18,819 nt of DNA, from positions 1-18,819 of the forward strand of contig JAWVZU010000042.1 of assembly GCA_033722075.1 (NCBI GenBank), written 5' to 3'. The first letter of the stretch is position 1. Each line of letters opens with the position of its first letter. The notes beneath the pieces are model-generated. The model saw only the letters and a program-made list of their open reading frames with translations, had not been told where the DNA came from and searched no databases. The DNA is from JAWVZU01 sp033722075 (lineage in GTDB: Bacteria; Pseudomonadota; Gammaproteobacteria; Xanthomonadales; SZUA-38). The translations under genes and the position numbers were made by a program. Shown here in pieces: positions 7,641-15,031 of the stretch.

Positions 7641-7765
7641 ACCATGAAAACCATGAAATGACATGAAAAAGGGCGCATGGCGCGAAGGGTGCAGCCCGAA
7701 CCAAACGATGCCGTCGGACACCGCACCTTGGTCCCCTTTCATGCATTTTCATGGCTTTCATGGTT
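7641..7765. repeat. Long imperfect inverted repeat built from CATGAAA units
   Basis: The left arm (7641-7673) reads as three tandem units: CCATGAAAA, CCATGAAATGA, CATGAAAAAGGG. The right arm (7734-7765) is nearly its reverse complement (CCCTTTCATG, CATTTTCATGG, CTTTCATGGTT). The arms match over about 30 bp, differing by one substitution, one small shift and two extra A. A 60-bp spacer separates them and can pair internally (GGTGC near 7689, GCACC near 7722). It lies between two convergent genes, has no open frame of note and no obvious target duplication. It looks like a REP-type or MITE-type extragenic element. Confidence 0.75.
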
Positions 7766-7787
7766 CCGGCTTTGAAGCGGTGAATAG

Positions 7788-10010
7788 TCAGGCGCTTTTC
7801 TCGTCCGCGCCGACGGTTGGTGGGGCTTCCAGCGCGGCGATCTCGCGGGGCTCGACCGGCAGTTCCACCTCGATGACCGCGCCCCCTGATTCGGCATTGC
7901 GGGCCCGAACCGCGCCGCCGTGCTCCTCGGCGATCTTCTTGACGATGGCCAGCCCGATGCCGGTGCCGCGGGTCTTGGTGGTCGCGTACGGTTCGAACAG
8001 CTTGTCGATGATCTGCCGCGGAACGCCGGGGCCGTTGTCGCGCAGGCTGAAGACCAGCCAGGGCCGCTCGTCGCGCCAGTAGAGGTGGGTGTCCAGGTTC
8101 AGAGACAGGTCCTTGTCTTCCAGCGCCTCCTGGGCATTCTTGATGAGGTTGTGCAGCAGCTGGCGGATTCTTCCGCAGTCCACCAGGACCCGCGGTTCCG
8201 GATCCATCCAGTCGGCCTGGTAGCTGAGTGCGCCGGCGCCATGGCGGTAGAGTTCCAGTACGTCCTCGACCAGGTCGCTGAGCTTCACCTTCTCCAGCTG
8301 CAGCGTCGGTGCCCGTGCATACTCGCTGAAGGCGTTGACCATGGTCTTCAGGGCCTCGACCTGGGCGACGATCGTGCGCGTCGTCTTGTCCAGTACGCGG
8401 TCGTCTTCCGCCTCCAGTCGCCCCAGGTACTTGTGCCGGATCCGTTCTGCGGCGAGCTGAATCGGGGTCAGCGGGTTGCGAACCTCATGGGCAAGACGCC
8501 TCGCGACCTCGCCCCAGGCGGCGGCTCGCTGGGCCTGGACCAGGTCGGTTACATCATCGATGACCACGACCTGGCCCACGTTGCTGGCGGTCGTCAGCTG
8601 GGCCCCCCGGCAGACCAGGACCTGCTGCCGATCGCCCGTTTCCAGGGTCAGTTCATCGCGCCATTCCCGTTCACCCGCCTGGCCCTTGGCCTCGATCAGG
8701 TTCACCAGCACAGTGAGGTCCTCCCGGTTGCCGACGGCCTTGGCCAGCCGCGCCCCGATCAACTCGGCCGTGCGCAGGCCCAGGATCCGGTCGGTCGCCG
8801 CGTTGGCCGTCAACAGCCGGCCCTCCGCATCCAGGCTCAGGACCGCCGAGGACAGGCGCCCCAGCACCGCCTCGAGATAATCCCGTCGCTGTTCCGCTTC
8901 CTGGCGGCTTTGTTCGGCCGCATGGCTTGCGCTGGCGATCTCGTCGGTCATGGCATTGAACGACCGGACGAGGAAGCCCAGTTCGTCATCGCCCGCATCG
9001 TCGATGTGGCTGCGATAATCCCCCGCGGCGACGGCCCGGGTTGCTGCGGACAGCCGCCCGATCGGCATCACCAGGCGGCGTGCCGTATCGAACGCAAGCA
9101 GCACCGCCAACAACACCGAGAGCAGCAGGACCAGGGACAGGATCAGGACGAAGCTGCGCTTGAGCTGATCGCGCAGGTACGCAAGCTGGGTATAGCGTGC
9201 CAACTGGCGCTGGACGTTGGCGGCACGTTCGTCGAAGCCGGGCGTCACCGGGAAGATCGCCTGGAGGATCCGTGGTTCGGCACCCAGGCTCTGCTGCGGA
9301 ATCTCGGCTAGGGCACGGATCTGCAATCCGCCGTCACCGACCGGTTCGGCGTGCACGTGGACGCCGAAATTCCGCGCCTGGCGCAGATCCAGCTCGTCCG
9401 GCAGGTCGGGACGCATGCGGCCCAGTTCGGTGCTGCTGGTTGCGAGGATGCGCCCGCGCTGGAATACCGCCATCTCCAGGGCGCCGGACTCCTGTACCAG
9501 GTCGGTCAGCTCGGAGATCAGGTTGCGCCCGTCGCTGTTCATCAGACGCCGGGCCTGCCGCTCGATCTGGTTGCGCCGCGTCTGCTCCTGGACCTCGAGG
9601 AAGGACTGACTGATGATCTCGGCATCCTCGAGCGCTGTTTCGACGTCCACGTCAAACCAGCTGTCCACGCTGCGGCTCAGGAAATCGACCGAGAACCAGT
9701 AGACGATGATGGCCGGCGGTACGGCCAGCGCGACGAACACCAGGACCAGGCGCATCGTCAACTTCGATCCCGCCGCTCCGGTGCGCAGCTGGCGCACCAG
9801 CTTGAAGATCCGGTTGATGATCGCCATCGCCAGGACCAGCAAGGCCAGGCCGGTGGCGACGAAGATCAGAAGATAGATGTCCCCCAGCTCACCGATGCTG
9901 GTGGTGGTGCTCCCGGCCAGGTAGAGCGCCGCGAACAGCAGGACCAGCACCGAGACGATCGGCAGGATCTTCTGCAGGAAGCGTTTGAGATGCCGGCCCA
10001 GTCCGCGCAT
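7788..10010 (-). CDS. ntrY: NtrY-like membrane sensor histidine kinase
   Basis: 740 aa, the typical NtrY size and layout. Two N-terminal membrane helices (IVSVLVLLFAALYLAG and LLIFVATGLALLVLAMAI) and a third (LVLVFVALAVPPAIIVYWF) precede a periplasmic sensor region. Then come another membrane helix (LILSLVLLLSVLLAVLLAF), a HAMP linker ending in SFNAMTDEI, a PAS domain (about 375-480), the HisKA box with phospho-accepting H508 in LAHEVRNPLTPIQLAAERI, and an ATPase domain with N-box HNLIKNAQEALED and G-boxes DNGPGVP and GTGIGLAIV. NtrY signals to NtrX in control of nitrogen, redox or envelope genes. It is last in the def-fmt-rsmB-DUF4390-ntrY series; ntrX, its usual neighbour, is not downstream. 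Start ATG 10010 has no strong ribosome site. Confidence 0.9.
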   Translation of the reverse strand: MRGLGRHLKRFLQKILPIVSVLVLLFAALYLAGSTTTSIGELGDIYLLIFVATGLALLVLAMAIINRIFKLVRQLRTGAAGSKLTMRLVLVFVALAVPPAIIVYWFSVDFLSRSVDSWFDVDVETALEDAEIISQSFLEVQEQTRRNQIERQARRLMNSDGRNLISELTDLVQESGALEMAVFQRGRILATSSTELGRMRPDLPDELDLRQARNFGVHVHAEPVGDGGLQIRALAEIPQQSLGAEPRILQAIFPVTPGFDERAANVQRQLARYTQLAYLRDQLKRSFVLILSLVLLLSVLLAVLLAFDTARRLVMPIGRLSAATRAVAAGDYRSHIDDAGDDELGFLVRSFNAMTDEIASASHAAEQSRQEAEQRRDYLEAVLGRLSSAVLSLDAEGRLLTANAATDRILGLRTAELIGARLAKAVGNREDLTVLVNLIEAKGQAGEREWRDELTLETGDRQQVLVCRGAQLTTASNVGQVVVIDDVTDLVQAQRAAAWGEVARRLAHEVRNPLTPIQLAAERIRHKYLGRLEAEDDRVLDKTTRTIVAQVEALKTMVNAFSEYARAPTLQLEKVKLSDLVEDVLELYRHGAGALSYQADWMDPEPRVLVDCGRIRQLLHNLIKNAQEALEDKDLSLNLDTHLYWRDERPWLVFSLRDNGPGVPRQIIDKLFEPYATTKTRGTGIGLAIVKKIAEEHGGAVRARNAESGGAVIEVELPVEPREIAALEAPPTVGADEKSA

Positions 10011-10077
10011 GGGGCGAGTACGTCAGATTCAACAGATCGCATCATACCGCGCCGCCCCGAATCGGGCGAAAGCGCGG

Positions 10078-10620
10078 TCACTCGGTTTCAAGCCGCGCCT
10101 CAACCCAGCCCGAATCCAGTCTCCAGTCGTCGCTGAGGTACGCCGGGAGTCGCAGAGGCGGTGGCAGAGCGCCGATATCCAGACGAAAACGATAGCGCAG
10201 CCGGACATCCTGACCGGAGTCGATTACCGTCGTCAGGGGCGGCAGGGGCAGGTCCAGGTCCTGCAGGTAGGCGAGCGCGCGCATCAACGAGGAAAACGTT
10301 CGTTCTTCACCCGAATCGGGATCGACCACCGTGTAGCGACGGCTGAGGGAACGATAACTGAGCTGAAGGCGACCGTCGGCGGACCACAATGCTTCATCCG
10401 GCAGGAATTCACGCTTGTCCTCGATCCGCAGCTGCCAGAGAAAGGTCACCGGGATCGCATTTTCCAGGGCGGACTGAACCGGTTCGGTCAGCTCGAAGCG
10501 GCTGGAGACGCGAAAGACGCTGCCTTCGGCGCTGGACTCGAGCTCGGTGTCCTGGATTGCCAGCTCGCCCGCCTGGACGCCGGAAAACAGCAGCAGCACT
10601 ATTGGCCAGAGATGCTTCAT
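10078..10620 (-). CDS. DUF4390 domain-containing exported protein
   Basis: 180 aa from ATG 10620, which overlaps the rsmB stop (ATGA). The start is fixed by a signal peptide, MKHLWPIVLLLFSGVQA; a longer frame only shadows rsmB. The mature part is beta-rich (FRVSSRFELTEPV, IPVTFLWQLRIED, LQLSYRSLSRRYTVVD, VRLRYRFRLDIGALPPPLRLPAYL), the pattern of DUF4390, a family found between rsmB and ntrY in beta- and gammaproteobacteria. Function unknown. Steady linkage to the NtrY sensor suggests a periplasmic partner of its sensing domain, which is inference. 67 bp separate it from ntrY. Confidence 0.85.
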   Translation of the reverse strand: MKHLWPIVLLLFSGVQAGELAIQDTELESSAEGSVFRVSSRFELTEPVQSALENAIPVTFLWQLRIEDKREFLPDEALWSADGRLQLSYRSLSRRYTVVDPDSGEERTFSSLMRALAYLQDLDLPLPPLTTVIDSGQDVRLRYRFRLDIGALPPPLRLPAYLSDDWRLDSGWVEARLETE

Positions 10621-11888
10621 CGCTTGCCCAGCAACGCGTAGAAAAAGCCGTCGCCACCCCCGTCGCCGGGCAGGACCTGCCACCCGGGGCCCGCGCGCCG
10701 GCCAACGGAGAGGCTGAGCGGCATCGGGCAGGCATCATCCTGATCGTCGAGGAAGCGGGCAACGACCACGTGGTTTTCCTCGGCCAGGATCGAGCAGGTG
10801 CAGTAAAGCAGTCTTCCACCGCGCGCAAGCAGCGGCCACAGCGAGCGCAGCAACCTGGCCTGGGTCCGGGCCAGCACATCCAGGTCCGACTCGCGGCGCA
10901 GCCACTTGATGTCGGGATGGCGCCGGATCACGCCGCTGCCCGAGCACGGCGCATCGACGAGAATCGCATCGAAGGGATTTTCATCCCACCACGCTTCCGG
11001 CCGGGTTGCGTCGCCATGCACCAGCTCGGCCTGTCCGCCCGCGCGAGCCAGGTTGTCGCGCAGGCGTTCGAGGCGATCCTCTTCGCTCTCAACCACAACC
11101 AGCCGGGCGTCCGGCGCAAGTGCTTGCAGGTGCACGGACTTTCCCCCGGGAGCGGCGCACGCATCCAGTATCCTCTCGGCCGGATCGCCCAGCAGCAGCG
11201 GCGCGGCACGCTGCGCCGAAATGTCCTGGACGAAAACCTCGCCTTCGGCGAAGCCTGGGAGCTCGGATATGTCCACGGGTTTCTCCAGCCGGATCGCATC
11301 GGGCGCATCATCGGGACACTCCGCCGAAGCGACGTGCCGGGCATACGCATCACGTGTCACCCGCCGACGGTCCGTGCGGATCCACATCGGCGCTTGCTGA
11401 TTGTTGGCGGTCAGAATCGCGCCGTAATCGTCCGGCCAGGTGTCGCGAACGCGCTGAACAAGCCACTCGGGATGGGAATAGCGGACGTCGTCTGGAGCAT
11501 CGGAGAAATCGGTCGGTCTACCCTCACGCTCGTAGCGTCGAAGCAGCGCATTGACCAGACCCCGGCCCCAGCGGGGGCGCACCGTCGCGACCGTTTCGTT
11601 GACCGCCGCGTGGGCCGGAATGCGCATCCAGCCCAACTGGAAAAAGCCGAGCGCAAGGGCCATCTTGATCGCCAGGTCGCGCTTCTTCAGCGGCCTTTCC
11701 AGGTAACGATCCATCAGGGCTTCCAGCTGCAGCCTGTGTCGCAGTGCGCCGTAGAGCATTGCGCTGGTCAGGGCACGGTCTTCCGGGCTGAGTTCGGCCA
11801 GGCGCCGGTCAGCGAGCACCGCGTCCAGGGAGAGGCCGCGTGCGAGGACCGCAAGCAGACCATCGACTGCCAGCGCGCGGCTCGTCAT
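10617..11888 (-). CDS. rsmB: 16S rRNA (cytosine(967)-C(5))-methyltransferase
   Basis: Methylates C967 of 16S rRNA before 30S assembly. 423 aa, as expected. The N-terminal NusB-like RNA-binding domain covers about residues 1-135 (LSPEDRALTSAMLYGALRHR, HAAVNETVATVR). The SAM-binding motif is DACAAPGGKSVHLQA. The two catalytic cysteines of the NSUN class are C315 in DAPCSGSG and C365 in YCTCSI, 50 residues apart as in E. coli RsmB (C325 and C375). ATG at 11888 overlaps the fmt stop by four bases, and its own stop overlaps DUF4390 the same way, so all three are translationally coupled. Confidence 0.98.
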   Translation of the reverse strand: MTSRALAVDGLLAVLARGLSLDAVLADRRLAELSPEDRALTSAMLYGALRHRLQLEALMDRYLERPLKKRDLAIKMALALGFFQLGWMRIPAHAAVNETVATVRPRWGRGLVNALLRRYEREGRPTDFSDAPDDVRYSHPEWLVQRVRDTWPDDYGAILTANNQQAPMWIRTDRRRVTRDAYARHVASAECPDDAPDAIRLEKPVDISELPGFAEGEVFVQDISAQRAAPLLLGDPAERILDACAAPGGKSVHLQALAPDARLVVVESEEDRLERLRDNLARAGGQAELVHGDATRPEAWWDENPFDAILVDAPCSGSGVIRRHPDIKWLRRESDLDVLARTQARLLRSLWPLLARGGRLLYCTCSILAEENHVVVARFLDDQDDACPMPLSLSVGRRAGPGWQVLPGDGGGDGFFYALLGKR

Positions 11889-12808
11889 TCGCTCAGCTGC
11901 GGGTGGGCATTGACGTAGTCGGCCGCGGACACGCGCCGGGCACCGGGCTTCTGCAGCTCCAGAAGCCGCAATGCCCCGTCGCCGGTCGCGACCACGATGC
12001 CGTTTCGATCCGCCGCAACGATCTGGCCCGGCACCGCATCCGATGACGGACCTTCGAGCGGAACGGCGGACCAGATCTTGATCTCCTGGCCAGCCAGCCG
12101 GGCCCGGGCGCCCGGCCAGGGACTGAAGGCACGGACCTGGCGCCAGAGACTGGTCGCAGGCTGATTCCAGTCGAGCTCGGCTTCGTTCTTGTCGATCTTC
12201 CGCGCATAAGTAGGCTCGCCGACCTGGGGGACGGGCTGCATACCACCCGGGTCAGCCATGGCCTCGCCAAGGAGGTCGGCACCCACCTCTGCCAGCTTGT
12301 CGTGCAGGCTGCCGGCGGTGTCGTCGGGCTCGATCGGCACTCGCCGGGTGCTCAGCACCGGTCCCGTGTCCAATCCGGCATCCATCTGCATCAGGCAGAC
12401 GCCGGTTTCCGGGTCGCCGGCGAGGATTGCCCGCTGGATCGGTGCGGCGCCACGCCAGCGCGGCAGCAGGGAAGCATGCAGGTTCCAGCAGCCCAGGCGA
12501 GGCAGGGCCAGGATGGGCGCGGGCAGGATCAGCCCATAGGCGACGACCACCATGAGGTCAGCCTGGTCCTGCTCCAGTTGGGCGCGTACCTCTGGGGGCC
12601 TGAGGCTGATCGGTTGTCGCACCGGAATGTCGGCTTCCAGTGCGCGTCGCTTGACCGGGCTGGCCTGGAGCTTGCGCCCTCGACCCGCCGGCCGATCCGG
12701 TTGCGTATAGACGGCAACGACGTCGGTCGCCGGATGGTCGATCAGGGTATCGAGCGCCGGGACGGAGAATTCCGGGGTGCCGGCAAAGACCACGCGTAGC
12801 TTCGCCAC
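11885..12808 (-). CDS. fmt: Methionyl-tRNA formyltransferase
   Basis: Formylates initiator Met-tRNA using 10-formyl-tetrahydrofolate. 307 aa. It opens with (V/M)AKLRVVFAGTPEFS and has NLHASLLPRWRGAAPIQ with N109 and H111, then MQMDAGLDTGPVL with D147, matching the catalytic N106, H108 and D144 of E. coli with a constant offset of three. The C-terminal OB-like domain is present (FSPWPGARA). The start is GTG 12808: a TAG lies three codons upstream in frame, so no earlier start is possible. No Shine-Dalgarno sequence is visible before it, because the inverted-repeat element between def and fmt reaches to within a few bases of this codon. Confidence 0.97.
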   Translation of the reverse strand: MAKLRVVFAGTPEFSVPALDTLIDHPATDVVAVYTQPDRPAGRGRKLQASPVKRRALEADIPVRQPISLRPPEVRAQLEQDQADLMVVVAYGLILPAPILALPRLGCWNLHASLLPRWRGAAPIQRAILAGDPETGVCLMQMDAGLDTGPVLSTRRVPIEPDDTAGSLHDKLAEVGADLLGEAMADPGGMQPVPQVGEPTYARKIDKNEAELDWNQPATSLWRQVRAFSPWPGARARLAGQEIKIWSAVPLEGPSSDAVPGQIVAADRNGIVVATGDGALRLLELQKPGARRVSAADYVNAHPQLSE

Positions 12809-12814
12809 GGTGGG

Positions 12815-12835
12815 CTAGCCCGGATGTTGCATGAG
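12815..12835 (+). repeat. Left terminal inverted repeat of the def-fmt element
   Basis: 21-bp end beginning CTAGCCCGGATG, with 18 of 21 bases matching the other end in inverted orientation. It lies six bases from the fmt GTG start. Confidence 0.65.
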
Positions 12836-13046
12836 TTGTTGGAGTTTCCGGTCGATCTCGCGACGCCAGGTTGTTCGATCGGCCGAACAGGCATAGCTGT
12901 CGCTATGGCTGGAGGGTGATCGGGCGAGATGGCACGCGAGATGGGGCGGAAAACCGACAGCGCGCGAACCGCATCGATGAGCGTTGCGGCAACCGTGAAA
13001 CCAACCGATTGATTCTATTTGCCTGAATTCCATAAAGCGCGCGTGA

Positions 13047-13067
13047 CTCGTGCAATATTCGGGCTAG
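13047..13067 (-). repeat. Right terminal inverted repeat of the def-fmt element
   Basis: Read on the minus strand it begins CTAGCCCGAATATTG. Its first bases form the stop codon of def, so the last residues of Def sit at the element junction. Confidence 0.65.
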
Positions 13068-13564
13068 GCAACCTTGCGCTGCTTCTCCAGCTTCTTGATC
13101 ACGCGCTGGCGCTTCAGGGGCGACAGATAGTCCACGAACAGTTTGCCGATGAGGTGGTCCATCTCGTGCTGGATGCACACCGCCAGGAGCCCGCTTGCCT
13201 GGAGTTCAAGAGGCTGTCCGTCGCGATCGAGCGCACGAACGGTAATTTCGTTGGCGCGTTCAACCTTGGCGTAGATGTTCGGTACGGACAGACAGCCTTC
13301 CTCATAGATCTGGTGCCCGTCGGCCGCGACGATCTCGGGGTTGATCAGGCATAGCGACTCGCTCTGGTCTTCCGATACGTCGACCACGATGATCTGCTGG
13401 TGCACGTCGACCTGGGTGGCGGCCAGCCCGATGCCCGGTGCCGCATACATGGTTTCGAACATGTTGGCTACGAGCGTACGGGTCTCGTCAGTGACCTCTT
13501 CCACCGGGCGAGCCTCGGTGCGCAATCTCGGGTCGGGATATTCCAGAATTTCGAGGGTTGCCAT
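13064..13564 (-). CDS. def: Peptide deformylase
   Basis: Removes the formyl group from new proteins, undoing the mark that Fmt puts on initiator Met-tRNA. 166 aa (E. coli enzyme 169). All three metal-site motifs are intact: GIGLAATQ (44-51), EGCLSVP with C91, and QHEMDH with H133, E134 and H137. The C-terminal helix LSPLKRQRVIKKLEKQRKVA ends at a TAG that lies inside the terminal repeat of the neighbouring element, so the last residue or two and the stop are probably supplied by the insertion. The catalytic core is unaffected. It is the first gene of the minus-strand series and divergent from the LysM gene. Confidence 0.97.
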   Translation of the reverse strand: MATLEILEYPDPRLRTEARPVEEVTDETRTLVANMFETMYAAPGIGLAATQVDVHQQIIVVDVSEDQSESLCLINPEIVAADGHQIYEEGCLSVPNIYAKVERANEITVRALDRDGQPLELQASGLLAVCIQHEMDHLIGKLFVDYLSPLKRQRVIKKLEKQRKVA

Positions 13565-13600
13565 GTGATTCAGTTCAAAGTTAAGCGCTGCAAGTCCATC

Positions 13601-13606
13601 ATAATA
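13601..13606 (-). promoter_or_regulatory. Possible -10 box for def
   Basis: On the minus strand TATTAT lies 37 bp before the def ATG, a five-of-six match to TATAAT. No convincing -35 is visible 16-18 bp upstream. The predicted leader is about 30 nt. Confidence 0.32.
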
Positions 13607-13745
13607 CCCAAAACGATCGACGAGATTTCGTGAGCGCCGGTCGAATGGGCTATCCTAGCCGGTGAACGTGGTGTCGGACGCAGGGGAATGCAACCATCCA
13701 GGGGGATCGGTGATTGCGGATCGATCGACACGGTTCAAGAAGTGC

Positions 13746-13774
13746 TCGAAACGGCCCAGTTTTTGGGCTAGACT
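13746..13774 (+). promoter_or_regulatory. Possible sigma-70 promoter for the LysM gene
   Basis: TCGAAA (13746-13751) and TAGACT (13769-13774) are spaced by 17 bp, each matching four of six consensus positions. Transcription would start near 13781, just before the gene. The rest of the 243-bp def/LysM divergent region holds only a short palindrome (GGCTA-TCC-TAGCC, 13648-13660) and nothing else I can name. Confidence 0.38.
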
Positions 13775-13807
13775 AAAGATCCCCGGGGAATCAACCAATT
13801 GGCCGCT

Positions 13808-15010
13808 ATGTTTAAACCATTACTTACACTGCTGGCCGGCGTTGTCGTGAGCCTGTCGGCTTTGGCGCAGGTCGACCTGAATCCCGACCATCCGGAGAGC
13901 TATGAGGTGCAGCGCGGAGACACGCTCTGGGGCATTGCCGAGCGCTTTCTCCAGGATCCGTGGCTTTGGCCGGAGATCTGGCACGTCAACCCGCAGATCG
14001 AGAACCCGCACCTGATCTATCCCGGGGACATCATCGATCTGACTTATGTCGATGGACGCCCGCGGCTCGGGCTGCGCCGTGGCGAGCGGCCGACCGTCAA
14101 GCTCTCCCCGCATGCGCGACGCACACCGCTTTCGGATGCGATCGATCCGATCGATCTCGAGCAGATCCGCCCGTTCCTGGTCAAGCGCACGATCATCGAT
14201 GAGGCGACCATGGACGACATGGCCTACGTTTTCCATATCGAGGAAGGCCATATCGCAGGCGGGCAGGGGCAGAACATCTATGTTCGGGATCTCGACGCCG
14301 AGGTCGGTCAGAGCTTTGCCATCGTACGACCGACCGTGAAGTTCGTCGAAGTGCCGGCCACCTGGCCCTACGATGAAGCCGAGGAGTTCGAACCCGGCAC
14401 CGAGGACTGGTCCTATCCCGGCGGAAAGTCGATTTCCGACCACGTCGATGATTTCTGGGACCATTACGCGATGCGACGCCGGACCAACGCGACCCGGGTC
14501 CTGGGCTATGAAGTTCGCCAGACCGGGATTGCCGAGGTCGTGGCCACGGGCGATCCGACCACGATGGTGCTGACCAGCGTCGAAATCGAAGTGCTGCCCG
14601 GTGACATCGTCATGCCGTTGTTCACCACCAACTATGACCAGGAGTACATTCCGCACGGTTTCGATCAGGTCCCCGAGAACACTCGGGTGATCGCGCTAAG
14701 CAATGCGCTCTTCGGTGCGGCGCGCAACCAGGTCATCGCGATCAACAAGGGCACCCGAGACGGCGTCGAGCATGGACACGTCATGTCGGTCTTCACCGAG
14801 AATCGCGAGGTTCGCGACACGGTCAAATATCCGCGTGATGACGTCAAGACCTATTTCTCGCGCGAACGGCGCCGCGACGCCAGGGTTGAGATTCCCAAGG
14901 AATACGCCGGGCACGTGATGATCTTCAGAGCCTACGATCATGTCAGCTATGGCCTGATCGTTCGCAGCAAGCAGGCCTTCAAGGTCGGTTATCACCTGCA
15001 GGCGCCCTAG
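13808..15010 (+). CDS. Exported LysM-domain protein
   Basis: 400 aa from ATG 13808. A TTG at 13799 is in frame with GGGGAA eight bases before it and would add three residues; either start leaves an intact signal peptide (MFKPLLTLLAGVVVSLSALA, cleaved before QVD). One LysM domain lies at about residues 32-78 (YEVQRGDTLWGIAERFLQDP to PHLIYPGDIIDL) and should bind peptidoglycan. The remaining 320 residues have no motif I recognise, beyond repeated beta-rich stretches and an acidic segment (YDEAEEFEPGTEDW). LysM proteins of this length stand divergent from def-fmt and ahead of dprA in many gammaproteobacteria; here dprA is missing. Role in the envelope unproven. Confidence 0.93.
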   Translation: MFKPLLTLLAGVVVSLSALAQVDLNPDHPESYEVQRGDTLWGIAERFLQDPWLWPEIWHVNPQIENPHLIYPGDIIDLTYVDGRPRLGLRRGERPTVKLSPHARRTPLSDAIDPIDLEQIRPFLVKRTIIDEATMDDMAYVFHIEEGHIAGGQGQNIYVRDLDAEVGQSFAIVRPTVKFVEVPATWPYDEAEEFEPGTEDWSYPGGKSISDHVDDFWDHYAMRRRTNATRVLGYEVRQTGIAEVVATGDPTTMVLTSVEIEVLPGDIVMPLFTTNYDQEYIPHGFDQVPENTRVIALSNALFGAARNQVIAINKGTRDGVEHGHVMSVFTENREVRDTVKYPRDDVKTYFSRERRRDARVEIPKEYAGHVMIFRAYDHVSYGLIVRSKQAFKVGYHLQAP

Positions 15011-15031
15011 CTTCCGGGATAAGGCTCCAGG

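Larger units (their letters stand above)
12815..13067. mobile_element. 253-bp MITE-like element between def and fmt
   Basis: The ends are inverted copies of each other: from 12815 inward CTAGCCCGGATGTTGCATG, and from 13067 inward on the other strand CTAGCCCGAATATTGCACG. Over 21 bp, 18 match and all three differences are transitions. Both ends carry CTAG, which could be a 4-bp target duplication or part of the repeat. Inside are further palindromes (12889-12910 around a TGTC loop; 12872-12889 TGTTCG/CGAACA). No transposase is encoded, so it would be moved in trans. On the minus strand a 72-codon frame runs from ATG 13033 to the TAG at 12817-12815. It has no ribosome site and no family I recognise, and is probably not a real gene. 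The def stop codon (TAG 13066-13064) is inside the right end. Confidence 0.65.

Noticed and set aside
7920..9311. 463-codon open frame on the plus strand
   Set aside because: Antisense to ntrY, whose kinase motifs are intact; composition is typical of a shadow frame.
10389..11918. 509-codon open frame on the plus strand
   Set aside because: Antisense to rsmB and DUF4390, both well supported; no domain seen.
12872..12910. Internal palindromes of the def-fmt element as an intrinsic terminator
   Set aside because: Stems of 6-9 bp without any T-tract on either strand.
12815..13033. 72-codon minus-strand frame inside the def-fmt element as a real protein gene
   Set aside because: No ribosome site, no family recognised, and its ends coincide with the terminal repeats. 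More likely chance coding in a repeat, though it may affect fmt translation.
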